Below, piece by piece: positions 47,039-58,710 of a stretch of DNA of 64,000 nucleotides. The notes beneath the pieces were generated by a model that made no database searches, was not told the DNA's origin, and saw only the letters and a list, made by a program, of their open reading frames with translations. Source of the stretch: Alteromonas confluentis (lineage in GTDB: Bacteria; Pseudomonadota; Gammaproteobacteria; Enterobacterales; Alteromonadaceae). Every line of letters begins with the position of its first letter. The first letter of the stretch is position 1. The translations under genes and the position numbers were made by a program. The stretch lies in contig NZ_MDHN01000003.1 in NCBI RefSeq assembly GCF_001757105.1, positions 62,001 to 126,000 of the forward strand, read 5' to 3'.

Positions 47039-48552
47039 TGAAGAAGCGGTTATCGACTCTTGCAGCGTGCCTAAGTGCAGCTTTGTTCGCATCGGCACCC
47101 GCAAGCGCGGCGGATGACTGGTGGTTTGATATTGAAGTCATCATCTTTGACCGTAACGTCAGTATCAGCGAATTAAATGAACAGTTCGCGCAAAATGACT
47201 TGCTGGAACCCGCCGTCGCCGACATGAACCTGATTGAAGGTTATCTGCGTCCGGATATCAATTACGTAAAACAAGCCCTGGGTACATGTGGTGTCTCTTC
47301 CAATCCATTGTGGGTAGACAAACCTTCTGTGGAGCAAATTTTAGCAGACCATAAACAATGGAAGGCCACACAGACGCCGCCGCAACGCGCACCGGGTGAT
47401 AACCGTATTTCCGGCGCAGAGGCTGATTATGCGAACAATAATAATCTAAGTCCAAACGATTCTGTTGATGGCGTGAACCCACCCACTACTCAGTTGAATG
47501 AGGAAACGATCCGCGATACGCAGGATGCAGATTCACAGGAAACGGTTTACGAAAGTGAAGACCGTTTCTCCGATGGGCTCAATGACCATTTTGCCTCGCA
47601 AGAAAACAGCATGGCGACAGAAGATGCGCCCTTAGAGATTGAAATCATACCAGTAACAGACACGGAGATTGCCAGTTACTGGGTTGCCTTCTCCGGAATT
47701 AACGATGCAAAACCGGTTTCCGTACCTGCGTTCAGGTTTTGTGAACCTCAGCATGACTGGTTAAGTCTGGAAAACGGTAAATGGAAAACATGGCAACCGG
47801 ATAACAGTTTGCCCGCACCATCAGAAGTGCCTGAATTTCTTGATGGACGCGACTGGGAGGCCGCCGCATCGGCGCATTTACTGCCTTATGACAGCCTGGA
47901 ACTCACCAAGCTCTCTCGCCAAATTCGTCAAACTCGCGGTATTAATCGCCTGCTTCACGTTGCCTGGCGTCAACCGGTGAAATTTGGTGAAAACAAAGCA
48001 GATGCGATGCGTATAATTGCAGGTAAAAACTATGCGGAAAGTTTCACCTTAAATGGCGAAGCTATCGAACCAGAAAGCCGCTTTTCACTGACAGATACTA
48101 CAGACAGTGAGCAAGATGATCCGACACTCCGTCAGGATGCGTTCTTTAGCGAATTGAACGCCCGTCTTGATACGGCTAAGCCGGTGTCATTCAATGCATT
48201 GATGACGGCAAATGCCACGCAGCAAACACAGACAGACAATCCGTCGACTTCGCTGGCACTTGTGGGCCAGGGTGAAAACCCAGCCATCTGGCAACTCGAT
48301 GGCTACCTGAAAGTGTATCTGAAATATATAAATCGTGTGCCGTACCTGCACATCGACAGTGAAATGGATTATCGCCAGCCAATTGCAAAAGAAGAGCGTA
48401 GAGAGACTGCCGACGTGGGGCAATCTTTGGAGTATGAGTTAAAAACCGTGCCGTTCCATCAGGTAAGACGGGTGATCAGCAAGCAAATTCACTACTTCGA
48501 CCACCCCATGTTCGGCATGGTCGTTGAAATCCGAAGACATCAACGACCCTAA
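47038..48552 (+). CDS. csiV: CsiV-family protein
   Basis: Exported protein of 504 residues of the CsiV (peptidoglycan-binding) family. Residues 1-24 are a signal peptide (ending ASA). The mature N-terminus WWFDIEVIIFDRNVS is the family signature, and the C-terminal part FHQVRRVISKQIHYFDHPMFGMVVEIR is also typical. Residues 105-190 are a Gln/Asn/Asp-rich low-complexity linker. A Vibrio homologue is needed for growth on D-amino acids and is linked to muropeptide stress. It starts at GTG 47038, one base inside the mfd stop, an arrangement that suggests one operon with mfd. Confidence 0.88.
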   Translation: MKKRLSTLAACLSAALFASAPASAADDWWFDIEVIIFDRNVSISELNEQFAQNDLLEPAVADMNLIEGYLRPDINYVKQALGTCGVSSNPLWVDKPSVEQILADHKQWKATQTPPQRAPGDNRISGAEADYANNNNLSPNDSVDGVNPPTTQLNEETIRDTQDADSQETVYESEDRFSDGLNDHFASQENSMATEDAPLEIEIIPVTDTEIASYWVAFSGINDAKPVSVPAFRFCEPQHDWLSLENGKWKTWQPDNSLPAPSEVPEFLDGRDWEAAASAHLLPYDSLELTKLSRQIRQTRGINRLLHVAWRQPVKFGENKADAMRIIAGKNYAESFTLNGEAIEPESRFSLTDTTDSEQDDPTLRQDAFFSELNARLDTAKPVSFNALMTANATQQTQTDNPSTSLALVGQGENPAIWQLDGYLKVYLKYINRVPYLHIDSEMDYRQPIAKEERRETADVGQSLEYELKTVPFHQVRRVISKQIHYFDHPMFGMVVEIRRHQRP

Positions 48553-48570
48553 GTTCAAGCGCCGTAGCGG

Positions 48571-49941
48571 TTACAGGCGAGTAACAATCACAACGCCTGT
48601 AACCACAAAAGCCACCAGAATATTCAGTATGGTTCCTTCCCTTACCATCGTCTTCATATCTATATGACCACTACCATAAACAATGGTATTGGTGGGCGTT
48701 GCTACTGGCATCATAAACGCACAACTCGCACTAATCGCTGCAGGCATCATGAGTACAATCGGGTCGATATCCAAAGCAACAGCTGCACTGGCAAGAATTG
48801 GCATCAGTAATGTCGCGGTGGCGGTATTCGACGTGACCTCTGTGACAAAGCTTACAGCCAGGCACAGCACCAGAATGAGTAGCATGATGGGTAAAACGGA
48901 GAGGTCGGTAAGCGCATTACCTAACACCACACTTAAACCCGAAACGGTAAATGCTTTCGCTAGGCAAATTCCCCCTGCGTACACCATGAGTAGCCCCCAT
49001 GGGATTTGCGCTGCGGTATCCCAATCGAGGATCTGACCAGGTTTTTCTTTGTCGCCGTCGGGTATTAAACACATCATCACCACGCCAGCAATCGCAATGG
49101 TGCTATCGCTTACGAAAGGCATGTTTAACCACTCTGTCCAAAACGGACGGAAAACCCAGGCCAGCGCAATAATCAAAAATGAAACCAGCACGCGTTTTTC
49201 AGCGGGTTTCCACTCGCCAGTTTGTGGCAATACCACTTCCGGGATTTTACCAAGATTACGGGTAAGCCACAGTGCCATAACCGGTATAGCCAGCAGTACA
49301 ACCGGAATACCGGTTTTCATCCAATCCAGAAAGCTAAGTTCAGTACCGGTAGTTTGCTGGTACACACTCATGAATATAATATTGGGCGGCGTGCCGATGG
49401 GCGTACCCACGCCACCGATACTGGCCGCGTAAGCGATACCCAGTAAAATTGCGGATGCCAATGTAGGATTACTCACCGAGCTAATAATGGCCAGGGCAAT
49501 GGGCAGCAACATTAAACAGGTCGCGGTGTTCGATATCCACATACTCAACACCGCAGAGGTTAACATGAAGCCCAGCACCAGACGTTTAGCGTTTGAAGCA
49601 CCAGTAAGTTTAAGCATGTAAACCGCAAGGCGACGGTGCACGCCCGACTTTTCCAATGACTTGGAAAGCATGAACCCGCCCATCAAAAGAAGAATAACAT
49701 GGCTACCCAGTGATGAAGACGCATCCTGATAGGTCATCACCCCTGCCATGGGAAAAGCAAAAAACGGAATTAACGAGGTTACCGGAATTGGCATGGCCTC
49801 TGTCATCCATAACATGGCAATGAGAACGGTGAGCCCGGCTGTCATACTCATCTTCTGATCAAAGCCATTGGCAAACATAATAAAAAACACAATCAGGCTT
49901 GCCACTGCCGACAGGCTGAGAAACTTGTACTTTACGTGCAT
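48571..49941 (-). CDS. Sodium/dicarboxylate (DASS/SLC13) symporter
   Basis: Inner-membrane transporter of 456 residues with about 11-12 hydrophobic segments. The SLC13-type signatures are MWISNTATCLMLLPIA (about 133-148), YAASIGGVGTPIGTPPN and the C-terminal TSNTATATLLMPI with PVATPTNTIVYGSG. Members import di- and tricarboxylates or sulfate with sodium; the substrate is not visible. It is convergent with csiV (18-base gap). The start MHVKYKF has no long alternative. Confidence 0.9.
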   Translation of the reverse strand: MHVKYKFLSLSAVASLIVFFIMFANGFDQKMSMTAGLTVLIAMLWMTEAMPIPVTSLIPFFAFPMAGVMTYQDASSSLGSHVILLLMGGFMLSKSLEKSGVHRRLAVYMLKLTGASNAKRLVLGFMLTSAVLSMWISNTATCLMLLPIALAIISSVSNPTLASAILLGIAYAASIGGVGTPIGTPPNIIFMSVYQQTTGTELSFLDWMKTGIPVVLLAIPVMALWLTRNLGKIPEVVLPQTGEWKPAEKRVLVSFLIIALAWVFRPFWTEWLNMPFVSDSTIAIAGVVMMCLIPDGDKEKPGQILDWDTAAQIPWGLLMVYAGGICLAKAFTVSGLSVVLGNALTDLSVLPIMLLILVLCLAVSFVTEVTSNTATATLLMPILASAAVALDIDPIVLMMPAAISASCAFMMPVATPTNTIVYGSGHIDMKTMVREGTILNILVAFVVTGVVIVTRL

Positions 49942-50098
49942 AAATATAAATCCGGACGCGAGAAGCGCCTACTACATAAGAAAAATTCTGAAAGGCGTGA
50001 TTATTTAGTTAAATCGTTGACAGTGATAACATAAAAGCAGACGCTTATGCAAAATGAAACCGATGATTTACGGCGTATATCAGCCTAATAAGAGACAA

Positions 50099-50584
50099 AT
50101 GACACCCGCCATAAACTTGCTCAAAAAGAATAAAACGCCTCATTCTGTATTGAAATACCAGCACGATCCTGCAGCGCCATCTTATGGCTTGGAAGCCACA
50201 GAAAAACTCGGCTTAAACCCGGCAACGGTATTTAAAACGCTAGTGGTAGAACTCGACAAGCAACAATGGGCCGTATGCATTCTACCAGTCGCGGAAAAGC
50301 TCAGTATGAAAGCCGCGGCAAAGGCGGCAGGGGCAAAGAAGGCCGGAATGGCAAAACCACAAGATGTAGAACGAATGACGGGATATATTCTTGGCGGCGT
50401 GAGTCCGCTTGGTCAGAAAAAACGACTGCCCACCTTCATTCATGACAGTGCGACGGCGCTGGAAACCATGCATGTCAGTGCGGGCAGGCGTGGGCTTGAA
50501 GTGGCCTTAACGCCTGCAGACTTAAGCCGTGCTACCGGCGGACACTTTGCCCCCTTAACTGTTACCGATGGTGGCGAGTCTTAG
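50099..50584 (+). CDS. ybaK: Cys-tRNA(Pro)/Cys-tRNA(Cys) deacylase YbaK
   Basis: Editing protein of 161 residues that hydrolyses Cys-tRNA(Pro) made by mistake by prolyl-tRNA synthetase. Start at ATG 50099 (MTPAINLLKKNKT) matches the family N-terminus and puts the catalytic lysine at Lys46 (TVFKTLV), as in E. coli. GGVSPLGQKKRLP and GRRGLEVALTP are further family segments. An in-frame ATG 45 bases upstream would add 15 residues with no match. It is divergent from the DASS gene. Confidence 0.93.
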   Translation: MTPAINLLKKNKTPHSVLKYQHDPAAPSYGLEATEKLGLNPATVFKTLVVELDKQQWAVCILPVAEKLSMKAAAKAAGAKKAGMAKPQDVERMTGYILGGVSPLGQKKRLPTFIHDSATALETMHVSAGRRGLEVALTPADLSRATGGHFAPLTVTDGGES

Positions 50585-50613
50585 TAGCTAGCATGCCCTG
50601 CTCTTCTTAACCG

Positions 50614-51165
50614 TTACGATGGGTTTTCGGCTTGCTGGCGGTAACGTTGTTGCCACAAGGTGCGAGCTTCATCCAACTCCGCTTCAGTCGGTGATTGCCC
50701 TGGTGAAAACGTATCGGCAATCTGTAAGATGATTTGGTCTCGTTTTTCTATCAGTGCGTCCACTTTAGGAAATAGGTCTTTCGCTTCCGGATAAGCCTCT
50801 TTCAACGAATCGATTTCCTCAAGGGCATAATATCGCTCTTCAAATTCATCGTTAAATAAGCTGCGTTTGGCATTGAATTTCACATAATCAATGGCACGTT
50901 GCGAATTCAGATAGGCCATATCGTTTGCCGCTAAACCCGCTTGCTCACCCACGTGTGCCGCTTTTTCCATCCAGGTAGCCAAGGCTTCGCTATCGTTTTC
51001 GATAACGGCTTGTTTTATGCCTGCTTGTAAATCCGTTGCATGGAGAATATCCATCACGGTAATCACTGGCACAGTTTCAGATTCAGAAGAAGTATCAGAA
51101 AGGTAGATGAAGTATCCGATAACGCAAACTGCAACCAGGCCAATAATTAAACCTGCTTTTTTCAT
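50614..51165 (-). CDS. Uncharacterised membrane-anchored helical protein
   Basis: Protein of 183 residues with one hydrophobic N-terminal helix (about 5-22, AGLIIGLVAVCVIGYFIYL), probably an uncleaved anchor with the rest in the periplasm. The remainder is acidic and helical, with FNDEFEERYYALEEIDSLKEAYPEA as its most distinct region. I do not know the family. ATG 51165 (MKKAG) follows GGAG with good spacing; the GTG six bases earlier does not. It is convergent with ybaK and lies downstream of the ihfA terminator. Confidence 0.7.
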   Translation of the reverse strand: MKKAGLIIGLVAVCVIGYFIYLSDTSSESETVPVITVMDILHATDLQAGIKQAVIENDSEALATWMEKAAHVGEQAGLAANDMAYLNSQRAIDYVKFNAKRSLFNDEFEERYYALEEIDSLKEAYPEAKDLFPKVDALIEKRDQIILQIADTFSPGQSPTEAELDEARTLWQQRYRQQAENPS

Positions 51166-51193
51166 TATCACTCCAGGCGTTTTATAAACAAGG

Positions 51194-51224
51194 AAAAAGG
51201 CAAAGCGCTACACGCCTTGCCTTC
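51194..51224 (-). terminator. Terminator of the pheST-ihfA transcript
   Basis: AAGGCAA (51197-51203) and TTGCCTT (51217-51223) form a stem extended by inner GCG/CGC pairing. On the minus strand a run of five T residues follows the hairpin. It lies 52 bases beyond the ihfA stop. Confidence 0.82.
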
Positions 51225-51275
51225 TACAAAGAAAAGTAAAACAGCGTATTTAAGGCGCTAGCCGCACCCTAATTG

Positions 51276-51575
51276 TTACTCTGTAGGTGGCTTTGAGTTC
51301 TCTACCCGGCTTTTGAGCTTCTGGCCCGGGCGGAAAGTCACAACACGACGAGCCTTGATCGGAATGTCTTCCCCGGTTTTCGGGTTCCGGCCAGGACGTT
51401 CGTTTTTGTCACGCAGGTCAAAATTACCAAAACCTGACAGTTTCACTTGTTCACCGGATTCTAATGCTTCTTTGATTTCTTCAAAGAAGGCTTCCACCAA
51501 ATCCTTAGCGTCTTTTTTATTGATACCCAGTTTTTCGAATAAGTGTTCAGCCATTTCGGCTTTGGTCAATGCCAT
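51276..51575 (-). CDS. ihfA: Integration host factor alpha subunit
   Basis: DNA-bending protein of 99 residues that pairs with IhfB. The conserved segments are [15 protein letters not shown] (3-17), [12 protein letters not shown], and the beta-arm [22 protein letters not shown] with Pro65, the residue that wedges into DNA. Length fits IhfA. It is three bases downstream of the pheT stop, the usual pheST-ihfA order, so it shares that operon. Confidence 0.97.
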   Translation of the reverse strand: MALTKAEMAEHLFEKLGINKKDAKDLVEAFFEEIKEALESGEQVKLSGFGNFDLRDKNERPGRNPKTGEDIPIKARRVVTFRPGQKLKSRVENSKPPTE

Positions 51576-51578
51576 AAT

Positions 51579-53966
51579 CTACTCTCTTAACGCTGCCCCA
51601 AACTCATTTTCCAGCCCTTTAACCACGGTTTCCACTGCTTGTTGAATTTCAGCTTCTTCCAGAGTCTTATCGGGATCCTGTAATACCAGAGACAATGCCA
51701 GACTCTTAAAGCCGGGTTCTACACCTTTGCCTTTGTATATGTCGAACAAGTTTAGGCCAACTAGTTGATTTACGCCAATATTTTCTACAAAAGAAAGAAT
51801 GGCTCCAACGGTAATCTCATCTTTGACCGTAATTGCGATGTCCCGGCGGTTCGCTGGGAAGCGGGAAATCGCTTTAGCCTGTGGCAAGTTACGCACAGAA
51901 ATCGCTTTAAGATCAAGCTCAAAGACAAAAACACGACCGTTTACACCGAGTAATTTACTGAATTGAGGGTGAACGGCACCCCCGTAACCGATTGATTTTC
52001 CGTTGAGGAGAACTTCTGCGGTCATACCCGGATGTAACGCTGAATGCGACGCTGCAACAAACTCAACGGACTGTGTATTAGCCGTTAATGCTAGTATAGC
52101 CTCAACATCACCTTTAATATCAAAAAAATCTACGCTGTTATCGTCACTTAGCCAACTTTCTTCGCTACGACGGCCAGCGATTACACCGGCAATAACGAGT
52201 TCCTGACGCACACCGTTAGGGGCGGATTCATCAGGCAGAAAACGCAGACCCGTTTCCATCAAACGAACGCGAGACTGTTGACGCTTCTGGTTATAGGCCG
52301 TTGCGCCTAATAATCCAGGCCAAAGACTGACACGCATCACCGACATATCAGATGAAATCGGATGCGGCAGTACCATACCCGGCTGTTCAGGGAACAGTGC
52401 ATTCTGAATTTTCGGATCAACAAACGAATACGTTATAGCTTCGACGTAACCACGGGCAGTAAGTTCAGTTTTAAAACGGGATGCTGGAATATCAGATTCC
52501 TTACTATCCAACATCTTAAGTGAACCTTTTGGTGCCTGATCAGGGATGCTGTTGTAACCGTAAACACGGGCAACTTCCTCAATCAGATCTTCCTCAATGG
52601 CGATATCGAAGCGATAGCTTGGCGCTTTCGCTTCCCAGCCCGCTTCCGTCACGGTGACATCCAGCCCCAAGCGAGTAAGAATGTCGGTCACTTTGTCATC
52701 GGCGATATCGATACCCAGCACACGGCTTAAACGGGCACGGCGCAATACAACATCAGAAGACACTGGTAAGGCGCTTTCTTCGACGGCCTCAACTACAGGA
52801 CCCGGCTGACCACCACAGATTTCAAGGATAAGCGCAGTGGCGCGTTGCATAGCTTTATGCTGCAGCAATGGATCGACGCCACGCTCATAGCGGTGAGACG
52901 CATCGGTATGTAAACCATACTGACGTGCGCGACCCGCAATGGCATCACGATTAAAGAACGCGCTTTCCAGCAGGATGTGTTTTGTTTCTTCGTTCACACC
53001 GGAGTGCAAACCACCAAAAATACCCGCCATTGCCAGTGCTTTGTGATCGTCTGCGATAACCAGCGTGTTGTCTTTCAGTTCAACGGTATTTTCATCGAGC
53101 AGAGTAAGCTGTTCACCGGCATGGGCCAGGCGCACATTAATATTGCCGTCAATGGCGTCTAAGTTGAACGCGTGCAGTGGCTGACCCAGTTCAAGCAAAA
53201 CGTAGTTGGTTACGTCAACAATAGGATCGATAGAACGCACGCCACAACGACGCAGCTTTTCTTTCAGCCACAACGGGGATTCTGCTTTTACGTCTACGTT
53301 GCAAATAACACGACCAAGATAACGGGGGCACGCTTCTGGCGCACTTAAAGTAATGGCCAGTTTGTCATCGATAGACGCTTCTACGTCGTCGATAGTTGGC
53401 TCGGTAACGTCGGCACTGTTCAGAACGCCCACTTCACGGGCTAAACCGCGAATACCCAGACAATCTGCACGGTTCGGCGTTAAATCCACTTCAATGATGT
53501 TGTCATCGAGGTTCAGATAATCGCGAATGTCCATGCCAAGCTCTGCGTCTGCAGGAAGCTCAATGATGCCACTATGATCCTCTCCCATGCCAAGCTCAGA
53601 AAAGCTACAAAGCATACCGTGAGAAGGCTCGCCACGAAGTTTGGCTTTCTTAATTTTGAAATCACCGGGAAGTACTGCTCCGACTTTCGCTACTGCAACT
53701 TTCAATCCTTCGCGACAGTTAGGCGCACCGCATACGATGTCCAGTAATTCCTCTTCACCGACATTAATTTTTGTCACTCTGAGTTTGTCTGCATTCGGAT
53801 GCTGACCACACTCAACCACTTTACCGACGACCACACCGGAAAAATCCGCTGCCACCGGTTCAACGCCATCCACTTCCAGACCAGCCATGCTGAGCTGTTC
53901 AGATAAGGCATCGGTAGAAACCTGTGGGTTAACCCACTCTCTTAACCACTGTTCACTAAATTTCAT
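51579..53966 (-). CDS. pheT: Phenylalanyl-tRNA synthetase beta subunit
   Basis: Beta subunit of 795 residues of the (alpha-beta)2 phenylalanyl-tRNA synthetase. The N-terminal tRNA-binding domain (about 40-150, [18 protein letters not shown]), the B3/B4 editing domain, the B5 domain and a C-terminal ferredoxin-fold anticodon-binding domain ([12 protein letters not shown]) are in the normal order. It starts 12 bases after pheS and is followed three bases after its stop by ihfA. Confidence 0.97.
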   Translation of the reverse strand: MKFSEQWLREWVNPQVSTDALSEQLSMAGLEVDGVEPVAADFSGVVVGKVVECGQHPNADKLRVTKINVGEEELLDIVCGAPNCREGLKVAVAKVGAVLPGDFKIKKAKLRGEPSHGMLCSFSELGMGEDHSGIIELPADAELGMDIRDYLNLDDNIIEVDLTPNRADCLGIRGLAREVGVLNSADVTEPTIDDVEASIDDKLAITLSAPEACPRYLGRVICNVDVKAESPLWLKEKLRRCGVRSIDPIVDVTNYVLLELGQPLHAFNLDAIDGNINVRLAHAGEQLTLLDENTVELKDNTLVIADDHKALAMAGIFGGLHSGVNEETKHILLESAFFNRDAIAGRARQYGLHTDASHRYERGVDPLLQHKAMQRATALILEICGGQPGPVVEAVEESALPVSSDVVLRRARLSRVLGIDIADDKVTDILTRLGLDVTVTEAGWEAKAPSYRFDIAIEEDLIEEVARVYGYNSIPDQAPKGSLKMLDSKESDIPASRFKTELTARGYVEAITYSFVDPKIQNALFPEQPGMVLPHPISSDMSVMRVSLWPGLLGATAYNQKRQQSRVRLMETGLRFLPDESAPNGVRQELVIAGVIAGRRSEESWLSDDNSVDFFDIKGDVEAILALTANTQSVEFVAASHSALHPGMTAEVLLNGKSIGYGGAVHPQFSKLLGVNGRVFVFELDLKAISVRNLPQAKAISRFPANRRDIAITVKDEITVGAILSFVENIGVNQLVGLNLFDIYKGKGVEPGFKSLALSLVLQDPDKTLEEAEIQQAVETVVKGLENEFGAALRE

Positions 53967-53978
53967 GATTGCTTTGCC

Positions 53979-55013
<1,035 letters not shown>

Positions 55014-55161
55014 TTATATAAACCCATAGTTTACACGACAGACGAAGATAACGGCTACCCTAACAGGCTGAATATTCCAACATTTACAGGATTAATTTGT
55101 ATTTTGGCGCGTTATTGCCAGAGGTGGCGGAAGAATGGAAAAATTTTTGCGCTGAAACGAA

Positions 55162-55188
55162 AAACGGCGAGCATCCTGCTCGCCGTTT
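55162..55188 (-). terminator. Terminator after rplT
   Basis: AAACGGCGAGCA (55162-55173) and TGCTCGCCGTTT (55177-55188) form a perfect 12-base stem with a three-base loop. On the minus strand TTTTTCG follows, a good T run. It lies 33 bases beyond the rplT stop and separates the infC-rpmI-rplT and pheST units. Confidence 0.85.
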
Positions 55189-55221
55189 CCCGAAAGAACT
55201 TAAACTTAATTTGTTAAAAAA

Positions 55222-55581
<360 letters not shown>

Positions 55582-55596
55582 TCAGTCTCCTAAGTC

Positions 55597-55794
55597 TTAT
55601 ACGTAAGGCAGCATGCGCTGAACTAATTTAGTATCAGAGTCATGAACCAGTTTTTTGCCACGCAGGTGACGTTTACGCTTAGAGCTCTTCTTAGTCAGAA
55701 TGTGACGTAAGTGAGACTGTTTGCTTTTAAAGCGGCCAGAACCCGTTTTCTTGAAACGTTTGGCGGCACCGCTTACAGTTTTCATTTTAGGCAT
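55597..55794 (-). CDS. rpmI: 50S ribosomal protein L35
   Basis: L35 of 65 residues, very basic, with the family pattern [20 protein letters not shown] and the Lys/Arg-rich tail [11 protein letters not shown]. It lies between infC and rplT, as in E. coli. Confidence 0.97.
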   Translation of the reverse strand: MPKMKTVSGAAKRFKKTGSGRFKSKQSHLRHILTKKSSKRKRHLRGKKLVHDSDTKLVQRMLPYV

Positions 55795-55910
55795 TGCTAA
55801 AACTCCGCATTGTTTAATAACGACATTAAGTGTGCAGTCACCGTTTGTCGATTGATGTTTGCAGCAGGGTGTTTCAAAGGTGCAGATTCTTTGAAAACTT
55901 TAGACCACTA

Positions 55911-56450
55911 CTACCTCTTGATTGGGGCAAGCACCATGATCATCTGACGGCCTTCCACGCGACGCGGAAAAGACTCGCAGACTGCAATGTCTTCCAAATC
56001 GGTTTTAACGCGATTCAGTTGCTCAATGCCGATCTCCTGGTGGGCCATTTCACGTCCGCGGAAGCGAATCGTGACTTTAGCCTTATCCCCACTTTCCAGA
56101 AAGCGACGCAGGTTGCGCAGTTTTACCTGGTAATCGCCTTCATCAGTGCCAGGGCGAAATTTAATCTCCTTGACCTGAATTTGCTTCTGTTTTTTCTTCT
56201 GCTCTTTCTGAGCTTTACTTTTCTCAAAGAGGAATTTGCCATAGTCCATAACTTTACAGACTGGCGGCTCAGCATTTGGACTGATTTCCACTAGATCAAG
56301 AGTTGCCTGTTCGGCGTTCTGCATCGCTTCCGCGAGCGTCACGACTCCGATCTGTTCGCCATCTTTACCGATTAATCGTACTTCGCGAGCACGGATTTCG
56401 TCATTAATGCGGGCTTTATCGCCCTGAGCCTTATTATTAGCGCCTTTAAT
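55911..56450 (-). CDS. infC: Translation initiation factor IF-3 (ATT start)
   Basis: IF-3 of 179 residues. The codon at 56450 is ATT, with GGAGG eight bases upstream, as in E. coli infC. The frame then reads [20 protein letters not shown], the known IF-3 N-terminus, with [15 protein letters not shown] following. The first conventional start codon in frame (GTG 56342) would remove 36 residues of the N-terminal domain, including these conserved positions. IF-3 destabilises initiation at non-standard codons and so limits its own synthesis; the ATT start therefore implies autoregulation. The C-terminal domain has [15 protein letters not shown] and [16 protein letters not shown]. The gene is 77 bases downstream of thrS. 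Confidence 0.95.
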   Translation of the reverse strand: MKGANNKAQGDKARINDEIRAREVRLIGKDGEQIGVVTLAEAMQNAEQATLDLVEISPNAEPPVCKVMDYGKFLFEKSKAQKEQKKKQKQIQVKEIKFRPGTDEGDYQVKLRNLRRFLESGDKAKVTIRFRGREMAHQEIGIEQLNRVKTDLEDIAVCESFPRRVEGRQMIMVLAPIKR

Positions 56451-56482
56451 GTGCTAATCCTCCAAAAATTAAAAACTAATGC

Positions 56483-56505
56483 CCGCTCGTTTCTCATGCG
56501 AGCGG
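56483..56505 (-). promoter_or_regulatory. Hairpin between thrS and infC
   Basis: CCGCTCG (56483-56489) and CGAGCGG (56499-56505) form a stem with a nine-base loop. On the minus strand TAGTTTTTAATTTTT follows, then the infC ribosome site. It could partly terminate thrS transcripts or attenuate infC. Confidence 0.5.
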
Positions 56506-56527
56506 ACTGAATTTGATACACTCACCA

Positions 56528-58444
56528 TTACTTAATGGTTTTATCCGCGATTTCCTTTTGTGCCAGTTCGATGAAGGCATCAACAGACATTGAGCCTAAA
56601 TCTTCACCTTTACGTGAACGAACGGCAATGTGCCCTGCTTCGACTTCTTTGTCACCACAGACCAACATATAAGGAACGCGCTTTAAAGTGTGCTCGCGGA
56701 TTTTAAAGCCAATCTTCTCATTTCTCAAGTCAGACTTTACTCTAAATCCAGCATTCTGCAGTTTTTGTACAGTTTTTTGCACATATTCTGCCTGATTGTC
56801 GGTAATATTCATCACCACCAGCTGCTGAGGAGCTAACCAGAGTGGGAAGAATCCGGCGAATTCTTCGGTAAGAATACCGATGAAACGTTCAAGGGAACCC
56901 AGAACCGCGCGGTGAATCATTACCGGAACACGACGTTCGCCGTCTTCCGCAACATAGGTTGAACCTAAGCGGCCCGGCATAGAGAAGTCGAGCTGCACGG
57001 TACCACACTGCCATGCACGATCCAGACAATCATAAAGGGTAAATTCAATTTTAGGGCCGTAGAAGGCACCTTCACCTGGCAACCAGCTGAATTCAATGCC
57101 TTTGCTGTCCAGCGCTTCCGCCAGTGCCTTTTCTGCTTTATCCCAGATTTCATCACTACCTACACGCTTTTCAGGGCGGGTAGACAGCTTAACTTTAATT
57201 TTTTCGAAGCCGAACGCTTTGTATGCGTCGTAAATCATGTCGATACACAGGCCCACTTCACTGAGAATTTGTTCTTCAGTACAGAAGATATGCGCATCGT
57301 CCTGGGTGAAACCACGAACACGCATCAGACCATGCAGTGCACCAGAAGGTTCATTCCGGTGACAACAACCGAACTCTGCCATACGCAGCGGCAGGTCGCG
57401 GTAGGATTTCAGGCCCTGATTAAATATTTGTACGTGACCCGGGCAGTTCATTGGCTTAATGGCATATTCACGCTTTTCAGATTCCGTGGTGAACATGTTT
57501 TCGGCGTACTTGTCCCAGTGACCGGATTTTTCCCACAGTACGCGGTCCATCATCAGCGGACCTTTTACTTCGTCGTAGGAGTAGCTACGCAGCATCTTAC
57601 GAACAAACTGCTCAAGCTCGGTGTAAATAGACCAGCCGTCGTTGTGCCAGAACACCATACCTGGTGCTTCTTCCTGCCAGTGGAACAGATCCAACGTTTT
57701 ACCAATTTTACGGTGATCACGCTTTTCTGCTTCTTCTAAACGTTGCAGATAGGCTTTCAGCTGCTTCTTGTCTGCCCATGCGGTACCGTAAATACGCTGC
57801 AGCATTTTATTGTCGCTGTTACCGCGCCAGTACGCACCGGCCACTTTCATCAGTTTGAAATGCTGACAGAACTTCATGTTAGGCACGTGCGGACCACGAC
57901 ACATATCAATGTATTCTTCGTGGTGATACAAACCCGGGAAAGAATCCTTCGGAATGTTCTCGTCGAGAATTTCCATTTTGTACGTTTCGCCACGGGCTTC
58001 AAAGGTATCCCGTGCTTCCTGCCAGCTGACGTTTTTCTTCACAACGTCATAATTAGTTTTCGCCAGTTCAAGCATGCGCTTTTCGAGCTTCTGTAAGTCT
58101 TCTTGCGTAAGACTGTGCTCCATATCGACATCATAGTAAAAACCGTTATCGATAGTAGGACCGATGGCCATTTTGGCGTCTGGCCATAATTGCTTGATCG
58201 CGTGACCAATTAAGTGAGCACAGCTGTGACGGATGATCTCAAGACCGTCTTCATCTTTTGCAGTGATGATCTGTAACGCAGCGTCTGATTCAATAAGGTC
58301 GCAGGCGTCTACACGCTCGCCGTTAACACGACCGGCAATGGTGGCTTTCGCCAGGCCCGGGCCGATATCGGCGGCCACGTCCATGACAGAAACGGCAGAA
58401 TCGAAAGCGCGCTGGCTTCCATCAGGAAGAGTAATTACAGGCAT
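56528..58444 (-). CDS. thrS: Threonyl-tRNA synthetase
   Basis: Class II synthetase of 638 residues that charges tRNA(Thr). The domain order is TGS (about 1-61, [14 protein letters not shown]), editing ([19 protein letters not shown] and the histidine-rich second half), catalytic core and anticodon-binding domain. The zinc site and catalytic motifs are in [20 protein letters not shown] and [22 protein letters not shown] 58444 is chosen because AAGGA lies six bases upstream; an in-frame extension of 40 residues has no match. E. coli ThrRS represses its own message through a tRNA-like leader, but I cannot see such a structure here by eye. Confidence 0.97.
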   Translation of the reverse strand: MPVITLPDGSQRAFDSAVSVMDVAADIGPGLAKATIAGRVNGERVDACDLIESDAALQIITAKDEDGLEIIRHSCAHLIGHAIKQLWPDAKMAIGPTIDNGFYYDVDMEHSLTQEDLQKLEKRMLELAKTNYDVVKKNVSWQEARDTFEARGETYKMEILDENIPKDSFPGLYHHEEYIDMCRGPHVPNMKFCQHFKLMKVAGAYWRGNSDNKMLQRIYGTAWADKKQLKAYLQRLEEAEKRDHRKIGKTLDLFHWQEEAPGMVFWHNDGWSIYTELEQFVRKMLRSYSYDEVKGPLMMDRVLWEKSGHWDKYAENMFTTESEKREYAIKPMNCPGHVQIFNQGLKSYRDLPLRMAEFGCCHRNEPSGALHGLMRVRGFTQDDAHIFCTEEQILSEVGLCIDMIYDAYKAFGFEKIKVKLSTRPEKRVGSDEIWDKAEKALAEALDSKGIEFSWLPGEGAFYGPKIEFTLYDCLDRAWQCGTVQLDFSMPGRLGSTYVAEDGERRVPVMIHRAVLGSLERFIGILTEEFAGFFPLWLAPQQLVVMNITDNQAEYVQKTVQKLQNAGFRVKSDLRNEKIGFKIREHTLKRVPYMLVCGDKEVEAGHIAVRSRKGEDLGSMSVDAFIELAQKEIADKTIK

Positions 58445-58710
58445 GAAAATTCCTTTACAGTGGTGACGCCTACTCTGCGCCACTTGCATTAAAAATGGGT
58501 GTACAGCTAAGGTCGAGAGACCATTAAAAGACTGCAATGATAAAACACAGATGCCTACCCGCATCTGATAAAGAGACCGAATTATAACGGCTTAACCGTG
58601 AGGTGCAATGGCCCATTTCGGTAAATCATCAAGCGGGGTTTTAAAACTGTTGTTCAGAATTAGCAATCGCGGTGATGTTTGCCATAATTTGCGGAGGTAA
58701 TGAAGAGCGA

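Noticed and set aside
58445-58564. Upstream extension of the thrS frame
   Set aside because: The added 40 residues have no match, and AAGGA points to ATG 58444.
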